DNA of 64,000 bases, taken from the NCBI GenBank assembly GCA_903916195.1, contig CAIWVP010000191.1:25837-89836 (forward strand). The letters are read 5' to 3'. This document shows positions 53,474 through 62,532 of the stretch, in pieces. Numbering within the stretch: the first letter of the stretch is position 1; every line of letters starts with the position of its first letter. This stretch comes from an uncultured Verrucomicrobiota bacterium (GTDB lineage Bacteria > Verrucomicrobiota > Verrucomicrobiia > Limisphaerales > UBA9464). A program made the translations under genes and the position numbers. The notes below the pieces were generated by a model. It saw only the letters and a program-made list of their open reading frames with translations. It was not told where the DNA came from and did no database searches.

Positions 53474-54661
53474 TCAGGCGCGGGGTTTGCGGAGGAATCC
53501 GACGAGGTGGATGAGGAACTGCACAAGCAGGCCGAGCCCGACCACGATGGTCCCGAGGTAGGGCGCAAGCCACGAGGGGTTCTTCACCACCTGGAGCACG
53601 CTGGTGCCACGGTTGGCGTCGATGTCGTCGCGGCCCATCTGGTGCTGGAAGAAGGTGAGCCAGCCGTAGCGCAGCGGATTGTTCATGTAGATATCCACCT
53701 CGCGCTTCTCGCCGCTGCCCGGATTGTCGATCTGGACGCGGCTCTGGAAGTTCTTCGGCGTGTCGGTGCCGCGATAGACCTCATGGGTGGTCTTGATCAG
53801 CTTCACGGAGAAATGCTCGTAGTAGCGCGTGGAACGCAGGGTGAACCGGAACTCTTTGCCCCCGACCGTGACCATCTGCGGATTGAGCACGAAGCCGAAG
53901 AGCCAGGTGCCGAGCGAGGTCCCGGCCGGGTCGACGACCTCGACGACGGTGGTGGGCAGATTGCGCTTGTCCATCGCGCGGGTCGGCGGGCTCGGCTCCA
54001 TCACGGCGCGCGCGCCGACACCGGCGGTGCTGGCCGCTGGAGTGTTGGTGTCCACCATCGGGCCGCGGGCGCGGATGCTGGCGTTCTCGGCGTAGGAGCG
54101 GATCCGCAGGGTGAACGGCAGCTTGGCATGGCGGACTTCGCCGCCATCGGCCAGCGTGGACTCAGGGATCACCACGACGTCCTCGAGGTCGGACCCGGTC
54201 GCGTCGGAGAGGATCGCCAGCTCGGTCTTGTGGAAATCCTCGGTGTAGTTCCGCCATTCACCCTCGGCGAAGCTCATCCGGCTCTCCCTCGCGAACATAT
54301 CGGTGCCGAGCTGGCCGACGAGCAGCACGATGACGCCGATATGCGTGAGCAGGATGCCTGATTTCTTCCAGCCGAACTTGAACCGCACCGCATGCGCCGC
54401 GAGCAGGTTCGCGAGCAACGTCGTGCCCAACAGATATCCGCCGGGCAACGGCACGATGATCCATTTCCAGCCCTCGGCGTGAGGTGACCACGTGGAGAAC
54501 CAAGAACGGAAGTAGCGGGCCTGCGCGACATAGAGGCCGTCCTCGGTCTGCGCGAGCGTGCCGAAGAAGACCACTGCGATGCCGAGCGCCAACAACGTGA
54601 CGGTCAGCTTGAGCGAGGTGAGAGGAGCGAGCAGGCGTTTCACAGGAAAGAAGCGGTCCAT
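53474..54661 (-). CDS. resB: ResB-like cytochrome c biogenesis protein
   Basis: 395 residues from ATG 54661 (MDRFFPVKRLLAPLTSLKLT). The N-terminal membrane segments (LTVTLLALGIAVVFFGTLAQ, GGYLLGTTLLANLLAAHAVR, GILLTHIGVIVLLVGQLGTD) and a large periplasmic beta domain (PFTLRIRSYAENASIRARGP, KEFRFTLRSTRYYEHFSVKL, EVDIYMNNPLRYGWLTFFQH) end in a C-terminal membrane segment (YLGTIVVGLGLLVQFLIHLV). With CcsA it forms the System II (Ccs) haem lyase complex that holds apocytochrome thiols. Residues are in family order and length. Confidence 0.9.
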   Translation of the reverse strand: MDRFFPVKRLLAPLTSLKLTVTLLALGIAVVFFGTLAQTEDGLYVAQARYFRSWFSTWSPHAEGWKWIIVPLPGGYLLGTTLLANLLAAHAVRFKFGWKKSGILLTHIGVIVLLVGQLGTDMFARESRMSFAEGEWRNYTEDFHKTELAILSDATGSDLEDVVVIPESTLADGGEVRHAKLPFTLRIRSYAENASIRARGPMVDTNTPAASTAGVGARAVMEPSPPTRAMDKRNLPTTVVEVVDPAGTSLGTWLFGFVLNPQMVTVGGKEFRFTLRSTRYYEHFSVKLIKTTHEVYRGTDTPKNFQSRVQIDNPGSGEKREVDIYMNNPLRYGWLTFFQHQMGRDDIDANRGTSVLQVVKNPSWLAPYLGTIVVGLGLLVQFLIHLVGFLRKPRA

Positions 54662-54858
54662 GGACCACGCGGATGGACGCGGGCGGAGCCGGAAGATTCG
54701 GACTGGTTTACGGGGGACGTCGGGAACGGGAGCGGCCCGCCCGCGTGATGCCGTCCGATGAGGAGTCCGTGCCCGCATCTGGCGACGGCGAAAGGCAGGA
54801 CCGTGGTCCTACTTCGGGCTGATCGGTTCGTGTCCATCGGCGGGCTCCGAGGACCGGC

Positions 54859-55935
54859 TCAGTACTTCACCGATTTGACGAAGCTGATGAAGTTCGCGCT
54901 CTCCTTGGCAACGAGCGCCGCCGGACCGGCGAGCTTGTAGAACCAGGTGCGGTCGGGACGCGACACGATCGCGGCGAGCATCTTCTTGCCGGCGCCGGTG
55001 CCTTCGCCGGTGAGGTCCGCGACGACGGCTTTCCCGCCGCCGGCGATGTCGATCTCGGTGGTCCCGAGCGCGTCCTCGGCCACAGAAGCGAGACCGAGCT
55101 GGCCGCGCCAGCGGTTCACGTTGGCGAGGGTGCCGCCGGCGGCCGGCCCGAGGGCGACGACCGACATGTCACCGCCGTCGCCCACGACGAAGCTCGCGAT
55201 GCGCATGGTCGACGCGGCGGCAGGCTTCCAGCCGGCGGGGACATCCCAATGCGGTTGGCCGGTCGAAGGCGGGGGCGTCACCGGTCCGCGCATATCGGCT
55301 GACGGAGCGGGTGCCGCGGCTTGCGCGGAGGACGGTGACGGTTCGCCGGTGTCGACCGACTTCAGCCAGGCGAGGAACTTGGGTTTGTTCTCCGCCACGA
55401 GGACATCCTCGCCCTTCATCTTGAAGAACACCGTGGTGCCGCTGACCGACAGGACGGCGGCGAGGGTGCGGGCCTTGTGTTTCTCGTCGAGCACGGTCGT
55501 GTCGCTCACCATCTCGTACATCTTGCTCGGCAAGCTGCCGATCGGGACGGCCTGGGTCTGCCCGGCGAGATCGGTCTCGGTGAGGTCGGCGAGCTTCAGC
55601 TCCTTGCGCCAGCGGTTGACGTTCTCGAGCTCGGTGCCGGCCGCCGGCCCGAGCGGCACGACCGAGACGTCGGCGGAGCGTCCGTCGGCGGCGGTGACGG
55701 AGTAGCTGGCGATGCGCATGCCGCTCGCCTCTTTCTTCGTCCAGCCTTCGGGCACGGTCCAAGGAGGCCGTTGGCTCGCCTCTTCAGAGCCAGCGCCGGC
55801 ACTTGAGGACGCCGCGGCCGTCGGTGCCGGAGCGGCCGCGTCCTTCGGCGCCTGGTAGACTTGGACCTCGTCCTTCTTGCAGCCGACGAAGGCGATCGCA
55901 CAAAGGGCCGCGAGCTGGACCGGATGAAAACGCAT
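54859..55935 (-). CDS. Lipoprotein with two tandem copies of a ~100-residue domain
   Basis: 358 residues from ATG 55935. Lipobox AFVGC puts the lipidated Cys at residue 19. After a low-complexity Ala/Pro/Ser linker, the same domain appears twice: copy 1 PPWTVPEGWTKKEASGMRIA, VSVVPLGPAAGTELENVNRW; copy 2 PHWDVPAGWKPAAASTMRIA, MSVVALGPAAGGTLANVNRW. Each then continues to a FFKMKGEDVLVAENKPKFLAWLKSV-like end (GPAALVAKESANFISFVKSV in copy 2). The domain is of the kind seen in planctomycete/verrucomicrobial lipoproteins of unknown role. It lies just upstream (same strand, ~200 bases) of the resB/ccsA operon, which suggests a possible link to respiration. Function unknown. Confidence 0.72.
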   Translation of the reverse strand: MRFHPVQLAALCAIAFVGCKKDEVQVYQAPKDAAAPAPTAAASSSAGAGSEEASQRPPWTVPEGWTKKEASGMRIASYSVTAADGRSADVSVVPLGPAAGTELENVNRWRKELKLADLTETDLAGQTQAVPIGSLPSKMYEMVSDTTVLDEKHKARTLAAVLSVSGTTVFFKMKGEDVLVAENKPKFLAWLKSVDTGEPSPSSAQAAAPAPSADMRGPVTPPPSTGQPHWDVPAGWKPAAASTMRIASFVVGDGGDMSVVALGPAAGGTLANVNRWRGQLGLASVAEDALGTTEIDIAGGGKAVVADLTGEGTGAGKKMLAAIVSRPDRTWFYKLAGPAALVAKESANFISFVKSVKY

Positions 55936-56130
55936 CGGGTGTAAGTAGCCACCGATGACGACCTCGGCAAGCGCGGTGCGCGCTGGCCTCGCTGAGGGAC
56001 CGAAGAGGCGTACGGAGGGGCGGGTCCCGATTCGTTGTCGTCCACGGGGCCGTCCTTCGGGGACAAACATCCCTCCGGGCAGGACCCGGCCCGAAACTCG
56101 CCACCGTTGCGCCTCGGCTCGGGACCCCGC

Positions 56131-57891
56131 TCAGAACAGCTCCGCGTGCTTGGAGGCGTCTTTCAACATCGCCTCGCGCAGCAGGCGCACCGGCGGCATG
56201 CCATGGCGGAGCACTTCGTCGTGGAACCGGAGCAGCGAGAACGCCGGGCCTTCCTGTGCCTGCCAATCGCTCCGCAGTTTCAGCAGCTGCAACTTGCCCA
56301 GCGTGTAGAAGCAGTAGCCCGGATCGAAGGTCCCGCGCAGCGCTTCCTGGTACGCCGGCTTCTCCTCGTAATGGCAGTTGTCCCGGAAGAACTTCGCGCC
56401 CTGCTCGAGGGTCATCCCATCGCAGTGCATCTGCACCGAGACACAGAGGCGACAGACCCGGAGCAGCGCCTCGTCCGATTGCGCGAGCCGGTACTTCGCG
56501 GCGCGGATGATCTCCTCGCGCGAGGCCGTCGCCGGGGCCGCCGGTTGCCCGAAGCCTTCGTCGAGCAGCATCTTCTCGCAGTAGTGGGCCCAGCCCTCGA
56601 CGAAGGCGTAGCTGCTGAAGACCTTCGCGACCGCAGAGGCCTCCGATGCGTTGAGCGCGAGGAACTGCACGTAGTGGCCCGGATACGCCTCGTGGATGCT
56701 GACGACGTCGGTGGTGTAGTAGTTGAACGCGGTCAACCACTCGTCCTTCTGGGCGGGCGGCCATCCGGCCTCGACAGGGGTGACGTAGTAGAACGCTTCG
56801 GTCGACTTCGTCTCGAACGGCCCCGGCGTCTCCATCGAGGCAAAGCTGGTCGCGCGGAACGGCGGCAAGGTCTCGGTGACCGTCGCGCGGACCTCGCTCG
56901 GGATGGTGACAAGACGACGGTCGACCACGAACTGGCGGATGGCCTCCAGGTTCTTCCGTGTGTCCGGCAGCAATCCTTGCTCGGTGGGATGGTCCTTTTG
57001 GATCACTTTGAAGACCTCGATGGCAGGCCGCGCCGGGTCGATCAACCGCGCGGCTTCATCGAACCGGGCCTGCTCGGCGCGGAGTTCCTCCATGCCGAGC
57101 TCGAGGATCTGCGCCGGCGGCAGGTCGATCAGTTCGCCTCGGAGCATCCGTGCATACGCGTCGGCACCGAGCGCGAACTTGCCGGTGGCGGTCGGCAGGC
57201 GGTCACGTCGCAGCCATTCCGCGAACGCGCGGTGTTCCTTCGCCGCAGCGACCAAGGCGACGTTGAACCCGCCCGCGACCACCGGGTCACCGCAATCGCG
57301 CCCTGCCTTCGCGATGTCGTCCTCCAAGAACGTCGCGGTCGACCCGGCGATCTGGATCGCGGTCTCGACGAACGGTCTTGCCAGGACCGGGTCCAGCTGC
57401 ACGCGGGCCAGGGCGAAGAGCGCCGGCGCTTGGCGGAGGATCACCGTCATGTCGCGCACCCGGTCGGACAAAGGCTTCCAGTCCCGCTTGAGATAAAAGC
57501 TCACGTCCAGGAAGGACGCATAGGTCATCGGGTTGGCTTCGTACGGCCGCGTCGCCTCGGCCTGGAAACGTTGGCCTTCCAAGACGGCGAGCAACAATCG
57601 CCGGTCATGGCGGGCCGAGGAGGAAAGCCCTTCGGGCGACAGCGAGGCGAACGCGCCGGAGAAACGCTTCAGCCGGGCGATGTCACCGCGGACGAACGCG
57701 CGGTCCGGGACCACGAAGCGTCCGTCGTAGGCGTGCAGGCCCAGAGCGACCGCCGCAGCAGGTTGCGCGGCGTGGTGGCCGGCAGCGAACGCGTCGGCCA
57801 GCTTCCGGAACCTCTGCTCCTCGGAGGACTTGGGCCCGGTGGAGGTGCAGCCCGCCACGACGAGCGCCACGGCCATCAGAGTCTTCTTCAC
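56131..57891 (-). CDS. DUF885 family zinc-peptidase-like lipoprotein
   Basis: 586 residues from GTG 57891, with a lipoprotein signal peptide (VKKTLMAVALVVAGC, Cys15). DUF885 motifs: the zinc-binding SIHEAYPGHYVQ (His400, Glu401, His406 as HExxxGH-type), YAFVEGWAHYCEKMLLDEGF supplying a downstream Glu and His, DPGYCFYTLGKLQLL and AFYYVTPVEAGWP. Family members are thought to be carboxypeptidase-like zinc enzymes. Conserved metal residues are present, so it is probably active. Monocistronic, facing the AraC gene across ~126 bases. Confidence 0.88.
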   Translation of the reverse strand: MKKTLMAVALVVAGCTSTGPKSSEEQRFRKLADAFAAGHHAAQPAAAVALGLHAYDGRFVVPDRAFVRGDIARLKRFSGAFASLSPEGLSSSARHDRRLLLAVLEGQRFQAEATRPYEANPMTYASFLDVSFYLKRDWKPLSDRVRDMTVILRQAPALFALARVQLDPVLARPFVETAIQIAGSTATFLEDDIAKAGRDCGDPVVAGGFNVALVAAAKEHRAFAEWLRRDRLPTATGKFALGADAYARMLRGELIDLPPAQILELGMEELRAEQARFDEAARLIDPARPAIEVFKVIQKDHPTEQGLLPDTRKNLEAIRQFVVDRRLVTIPSEVRATVTETLPPFRATSFASMETPGPFETKSTEAFYYVTPVEAGWPPAQKDEWLTAFNYYTTDVVSIHEAYPGHYVQFLALNASEASAVAKVFSSYAFVEGWAHYCEKMLLDEGFGQPAAPATASREEIIRAAKYRLAQSDEALLRVCRLCVSVQMHCDGMTLEQGAKFFRDNCHYEEKPAYQEALRGTFDPGYCFYTLGKLQLLKLRSDWQAQEGPAFSLLRFHDEVLRHGMPPVRLLREAMLKDASKHAELF

Positions 57892-57980
57892 CGCCGCAGC
57901 GTACCGCCCACCGACGCCGCGAGAAGCCGGAAGGTGAGCAAGCCGGGACGATGATGACAACCCGCCGACAACCACCGCGG

Positions 57981-58009
57981 TTGCCCGTCGCGTCGCTCCG
58001 ACCTAGGTT
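57981..58009 (+). promoter_or_regulatory. Predicted short-leader promoter
   Basis: TTGCCC (57981-57986), exact 17-base spacer, TAGGTT (58004-58009), then 8 bases to the GTG at 58018. No ribosome binding site, consistent with leaderless translation. Confidence 0.55.
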
Positions 58010-58017
58010 GCCGCCAC

Positions 58018-59001
58018 GTGCCCAGCGCTCCAAGAAACAAGACCCGTCCGCGTCCGGACGGCGGCGAAGCCGTGCTATGGCGCGCCCTCGGCGCGCGATG
58101 GCGCCAGTTGTTCGGCGACTTCACCCGTCTCGGGGTGAGTTTCGAGTGGCATGAGCTCGACGCCGGACACGAGGTCGATTGGGCCCCCAGCTTCCATCCG
58201 GAGAGCATCGAGCTCTGCCTGAACCTGAGCGGGTCCGGCGAGGTGGTGCTGCGCGACGACGTCGTGCGGATCGAGGCATGGACAGCGGGCTTCTATCGAC
58301 AGGGATCGGATCTGCTCCGGGCCCGCCGATTCGGAGCCCAGCCGCACCAGTTCATCACCGTCGAGCTCTCCTCTGTTTTCTTGGCACGCCATCTCGATGG
58401 ATCTTTGGCGGGACTGCATCCCTTGGTCTCGGAAACCGTCACCGGTCACAAGCTTCTGTCGGCGCTCGGTCGGGTCGAACCGCTCGACACCCGCCTCCGC
58501 GACCTCGTGGCCAGCCTTCGCCAGCCGCCGGTCCTGGCGAGCGCCCAAGCTCTCTGGTACCAAGCGAAAGCGGTGGAGCTGATGGGCGAGTTCTTCTTCC
58601 AGCCGCCGACCCAGGACGAACTCTTCTGCCACCGCCACCATCGCGTCGCACGCGATCGTGTGGAGCGCGCCATGGCTCTTCTCCGGCGTGACCTCCCGAA
58701 TCCGCCGACCTTGGAGCAACTCGGGCGCGAAGTCGGCTGCAGCCCGTTCTACCTCAGCCGGACCTTCTCGAAGGAGACGGGCCGGACCATCCCGCAGTAC
58801 CTCCGGCAACTCCGCCTAGAACGTGCTGCCGAGCTGCTGAAGACCGGTGCTTTGAACGTCACCGAAGTGGCGCTCGAAGTGGGCTACAACAGTCTGAGCC
58901 ACTTCAGCCAAGCATTCCATCAACAGTTCGGGTGCTGTCCCGGCCTCTATCCGGTGGCGACATCGACCCAAAAAGCCTCCGGAACCTTGCTCAAGGACTG
59001 A
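58018..59001 (+). CDS. AraC-family transcriptional regulator
   Basis: 327 residues from GTG 58018. The N-terminal half is a cupin-like sensing domain without a clear ligand motif (FHPESIELCLNLSGSGEVVL, FYRQGSDLLRARRFGAQPHQ). The C-terminal ~100 residues (about 225-320) hold two helix-turn-helices: LEQLGREVGCSPFYLSRTFS, and LNVTEVALEVGYNSLSHFSQ with AFHQQFGCCPGLYP, the AraC signature. It is most like the group of regulators that bind amphipathic or iron-chelate ligands, but no target gene is adjacent. The last 11 bases overlap the convergent M50-like gene. Confidence 0.92.
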   Translation: MPSAPRNKTRPRPDGGEAVLWRALGARWRQLFGDFTRLGVSFEWHELDAGHEVDWAPSFHPESIELCLNLSGSGEVVLRDDVVRIEAWTAGFYRQGSDLLRARRFGAQPHQFITVELSSVFLARHLDGSLAGLHPLVSETVTGHKLLSALGRVEPLDTRLRDLVASLRQPPVLASAQALWYQAKAVELMGEFFFQPPTQDELFCHRHHRVARDRVERAMALLRRDLPNPPTLEQLGREVGCSPFYLSRTFSKETGRTIPQYLRQLRLERAAELLKTGALNVTEVALEVGYNSLSHFSQAFHQQFGCCPGLYPVATSTQKASGTLLKD

Positions 59002-59671
59002 GCGAACGGCAGAACGCACCCAACGCGGCGATGACCCGTCCGGTGCGCTCGACCGCCATCGAGAACGCGGACGCGATACTGGTCCCGGACGCCAATGACG
59101 GCAGGCCGACGAGGAGCACCAGCACGTTGCCTAGCCAGATGACCACGGCGGAAAAGACCCTCCCTTCGCCGATGATGTCCGGTTGGCGGACGCGGAGGAT
59201 GTGGCAGGTCAACGTGACGTGGAACGCGTACGTGGCCCCGATCACGGAATGGAACAGGAACGGCAGGTCGGAGCCGCGGAACATCCATCGGGTCGCGCCG
59301 TAAAGCAGGACCCAAAGCACCGTGTAGATCGGGAAGAAATAAGGTGCCAGAGCGATGAGGACGTTGGTCTTGCTCAAGACCACCTGCCCGCCTTTGGAGC
59401 CGGCCTTGAACGAGCGGACCTTGCCGCCGGACATCCAGGCCCATACGACATGCGTGAGCTCGTGCCCGACGACGTAGAGCCACATCGGTTTGGGAAGACC
59501 GAAGAACACAATCAACCAACCGGCCGTCCCGGTGAGCATCGCGAGCCAGAATTCGACAGCGCGAGCGGAGCTGACGACGACATCGGCCAGCGCCCACGTA
59601 CACCCACCGGCGACCGGCAAAATCAGCAAAGCGACCAACCAACGGGTCGAACGTCGCCAAAATGATCCCAT
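58991..59671 (-). CDS. M50-like integral membrane zinc metalloprotease
   Basis: 226 residues with five to six membrane segments. The zinc motif HELTH is at residues 70-74 (WLYVVGHELTHVVWAWMSGG), in the wording VGHELTHVVWA seen in a small, poorly described M50 subgroup. The neighbouring GGKVRSFKAGSKGGQVVLSK suits a beta-hairpin near the active site. A second zinc ligand (Asp near the C-terminus of M50) is not obvious. The ATG directly follows a terminator hairpin on the plus-strand side. Substrate unknown; site-2-type regulated proteolysis is one possibility. Confidence 0.72.
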   Translation of the reverse strand: MGSFWRRSTRWLVALLILPVAGGCTWALADVVVSSARAVEFWLAMLTGTAGWLIVFFGLPKPMWLYVVGHELTHVVWAWMSGGKVRSFKAGSKGGQVVLSKTNVLIALAPYFFPIYTVLWVLLYGATRWMFRGSDLPFLFHSVIGATYAFHVTLTCHILRVRQPDIIGEGRVFSAVVIWLGNVLVLLVGLPSLASGTSIASAFSMAVERTGRVIAALGAFCRSLSP

Positions 59672-59681
59672 CGCAAAGAAA

Positions 59682-59708
59682 AAGGGCCTGTCGAAACGAC
59701 AGGCCCTT
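59682..59708 (-). terminator. Rho-independent terminator
   Basis: Perfect 12-bp stem (59682-59693 with 59697-59708) with an AAA loop, followed on the minus strand by TTTTTCTTTG. It ends the transcript of the gene at 59738-60433 and lies immediately before the start of the M50-like gene. Confidence 0.93.
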
Positions 59709-59737
59709 CCATCAAATCTTCAAGAGGTTCGGATGCC

Positions 59738-60433
59738 TCAAGGAAGCTTGGACCTACGCTTGGCATCCCCACCTGCGTATTCAACGGCCTCTTCTTTCGT
59801 GTTGGCAATCACCGTGTTCGTGACGAAAAAGGTTACAAAGTTGGTCACCGGCTTGCTGTCCACCAAAACTACATTTGTGCTTCTATCCTCAACGACGGCC
59901 ACAAAGGTGTTGGTGGCAATCTGGGTGATTCCAGTATCACCGAACGCGGCGGCAGTGGAGAAAAGGCGGCGTCCACGGACGATGGCGACCTCGCGTTCGA
60001 ACGAAGCGGTGCGCGACGGCATCTTCTTCGCCGCGATCGCGGCAGCTTTGCTGGCGCGTTGCGGAGCCCCGGATGCCGCCGATGCGACAATCGAGAGGGC
60101 GCTATCCGGCGCTAGGTTCAACGCCGCTTCGACGACGGCCTCGATGGTCTCGGGCGCCACGCTGACGACCGCGGTGATGACCGTGGACATCGCACCTGGA
60201 TGATTGCGGATCGCGGACGTCACAACGGCGACGGCGACCTTTTCCTTGTCTTCCTTGGCTGCGCTCAAGACAAGCTTGCTAGCGAGGGCGGGGAGTTCGA
60301 CCACACGGGCCGTCTTCAATGACTTGTTGACCGCGTCGACCTCAACGGAGCTGAGAGCGAACGTAGGAACAACAGCCATCACGGAAGCCGCGGCAAAAGC
60401 GACTACGAACTGTTTCAAGGAGTTAGATTTCAT
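59738..60433 (-). CDS. Secreted Ala/Val-rich helical-repeat protein
   Basis: 231 residues from ATG 60433, with signal peptide (LKQFVVAFAAASVMAVVPTFA). The middle is a series of short helical repeats of ~20 residues (KVAVAVVTSAIRNHPGAMST, VITAVVSVAPETIEAVVEAA, LNLAPDSALSIVASAASGAP), each with a central Pro. The C-terminal part is polar (TNTFVAVVEDRSTNVVLVDS, VTNTVIANTKEEAVEYAGGD). Its DNA is AT-richer than neighbouring genes, and it has its own strong terminator. I know no family for it. I have seen similarly shaped Ala/Val/Ile-Pro repeat proteins only as hypotheticals in Verrucomicrobia. Confidence 0.7.
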   Translation of the reverse strand: MKSNSLKQFVVAFAAASVMAVVPTFALSSVEVDAVNKSLKTARVVELPALASKLVLSAAKEDKEKVAVAVVTSAIRNHPGAMSTVITAVVSVAPETIEAVVEAALNLAPDSALSIVASAASGAPQRASKAAAIAAKKMPSRTASFEREVAIVRGRRLFSTAAAFGDTGITQIATNTFVAVVEDRSTNVVLVDSKPVTNFVTFFVTNTVIANTKEEAVEYAGGDAKRRSKLP

Positions 60434-61079
60434 ATCACGGATGTCGGATGCGTTCAACCAACGCTGGGTTCATCTTTCTACAAAAACAGAGAGCCGTCAA
60501 CCGATTACTCCATCCAAATTCCGGACGGTTACTCCTGGCTTCATCGAGACTACCCGAGCGTGTCCACCAGAAGGCCAGCGGGCCGTCCGAGGGCTCCCGC
60601 ACTCTGCTCCGCGGGGAACCCAAATAGGCCCATCCGTTGTCGTCACTCGGGGGCAAGATCCGGGGCTCATCCATGTCGGCCCGCGAGCAGCGTGGCGCGG
60701 TCGGGTTCCACGAAGCAAACAGTCCATGCGGCGACCTCCACGGCGGCGACCCGGTCTTCAGTCCGGTGGCCACCCTCGACCGCAGACCGCGCCGAAAATC
60801 GGGACCCAAGGCCGAGGTCTCCCGGCCCGGTCCACAAAGTTGAATCCGGCCGTGCTTTCGCCGCCCATGGCTCAGACATGCTGATCGAAACGACGACCCG
60901 CTATCGCCGCACCGCTTTTTTGACCGTCGGAGCGTCCCGCCGGAATCAGGAAGAGAAGGATGGGGTCTCGGTCGACGGACCCAGCCAAAAAAAGCTCCGC
61001 TTGCGCCCCCTCCCCCCCTGTGTGTTATGCGTCCACCACACAGTCTTTCAACGATCAGGCAACACTCGTCTCAAAACCT
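60434..61079. other. Intergenic region between divergent genes
   Basis: About 650 bases. Open frames are shadows with no domain. The last ~60 bases before the pseudopilin (CTCCCCCCCTGTGTGTTATG and following, 61010-61079) are AT-richer and probably include its promoter. Confidence 0.45.
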
Positions 61080-61922
61080 ATGCACATGAACAGCTCCACG
61101 AAGCGCCGGCACCCCGGCGGCTTCACGCTCATCGAGCTGCTGGTGGTGATCGCGATCATCGCGATCTTGGCCGGCATGCTCCTTCCCGCTCTTGGCAAGG
61201 CCAAGACCAAGGCCCAAGGCATCAGCTGCCAGAACAACGGCAAGCAGCTCATGCTCGGCTGGCACCTCTACGCCGGGGATTACAACGATGCCTTGGTCAG
61301 GACCGCAGGGCTGGACAGCCTCGTCCCGACCCACAACGCCACCAAGATCTATCCGCTCAACCAATGGGCGATGGGCACGATGGAGACCGCCAACCAAGGC
61401 GGCACCAACGCTATATTGCTCATGGATTCGCTGATGTACAAATACGTCGGCGCGCTTGCGGTGTACAAATGCCCGTCCGACCGCGCCAGCTTCACCAAAG
61501 GCACCCGCAAGCCGTACGGCGGCGGTGAGGTCCAGTCGGTCCGGAGCATGTCCATGAACGCATGGATGAACCCCATCAATGTGTGGGGCGCTGACTCCAA
61601 GACGGTCACCAATTTCCGCAAGCTCGGAGGTATCCTGCGGCCTTCCGACACCTGGGTGACGATCGACGAGAACCCGAAATCGATCAACGACGGGTGGTTC
61701 GTGTGCGACCCCGGGGCGAGTGCGTGGACCGATATCCCGGCCACCTACCACAACAATGCCGGCGGTCTCACCTTCTCGGACGGCCATGCCGAGATCAAGA
61801 AGTGGAAGGACGGCGGTATCTTGGGACGCAACGCCGACATCGGCGCGGCCCCGAAGGACGGCAAAGTCGACTTCAAGTGGTTGCAAGCCCGTAGCACCTA
61901 CGGCCCCAGCGGTCCGCCGTGA
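61080..61922 (+). CDS. Prepilin-type (pseudopilin) protein, DUF1559-like
   Basis: 280 residues from ATG 61080 (or ATG 61086). The prepilin signal is canonical: basic leader [14 protein letters not shown], then [20 protein letters not shown] with Glu at +5. It follows with [46 protein letters not shown] and a C-terminal [20 protein letters not shown] (His/Gly...Asp-Gly motif). These pseudopilins are numerous in PVC genomes and may form a type II-like secretion filament or anchor surface structures. Single gene with its own terminator. Confidence 0.92.
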   Translation: MHMNSSTKRRHPGGFTLIELLVVIAIIAILAGMLLPALGKAKTKAQGISCQNNGKQLMLGWHLYAGDYNDALVRTAGLDSLVPTHNATKIYPLNQWAMGTMETANQGGTNAILLMDSLMYKYVGALAVYKCPSDRASFTKGTRKPYGGGEVQSVRSMSMNAWMNPINVWGADSKTVTNFRKLGGILRPSDTWVTIDENPKSINDGWFVCDPGASAWTDIPATYHNNAGGLTFSDGHAEIKKWKDGGILGRNADIGAAPKDGKVDFKWLQARSTYGPSGPP

Positions 61923-62532
61923 TCCAAGCCCAACAATTGGCCACCTGCTTTCAGAGCCCGCCCTCATCGGCGGGCTTTTTTGTGATCCCACGGTGCCGCT
62001 AGGACGAGTGGTTACCGCAACGATATCCATCGTGCCGGACGAGAAGAGCCAGGCAGGCTTTTGACCAGCGCTGGATGCCTACCATTGAAGGACTTGCTCC
62101 CGATATCGCGGGCCTTTTCGGCAGTCCGCCCAATCAACCCCGGGGCGATTCACCCAGTGGATCGACGGTGGTGCGCCTACGACAACGGTTCCGCCGAAAG
62201 TCCAGTCGGTCCGAGAGCAACCCATCCTAGGAACGATTCGCAATCCAGAGAACGGCCGATGTCACGGACCCTCAAGGGAAGCTCCCGCCTGAAGCGTGCA
62301 TTGTTCGGCGTTGGCCACGCCGCAATCTCCGCTTTCTCCGAGGCGGTTGCGGGTCCACAAAGGGGCTCGGGCCGTCGAGACGCTCACCGCGATGGCTTTT
62401 GGCTGGGCATCTGCTCCTGGGAACCGATGGATTCCGTCGTGTCCCGGCCCGTCCTGGATCCAAGCCGGCCCAAATTGGAATTCAACATAACGATTGAACG
62501 ACCATTCCTTTCTGGGCAATTTGATTAAGTAT
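61923..62532. other. Intergenic region holding a terminator and the LRR-gene upstream region
   Basis: After the terminator at 61955-61981 about 550 bases have no supported gene. The final 50 bases before the ATG at 62533 are AT-richer (62475-62532) and are the likely promoter of the leucine-rich-repeat gene. No clear -35/-10 pair or ribosome binding site can be fixed. Confidence 0.45.
61955..61981 (+). terminator. Rho-independent terminator of the pseudopilin gene
   Basis: Perfect 8-bp stem AGCCCGCC/GGCGGGCT (61955-61962 with 61969-61976) and a run of six T. It begins 33 bases after the stop codon. Confidence 0.93.
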
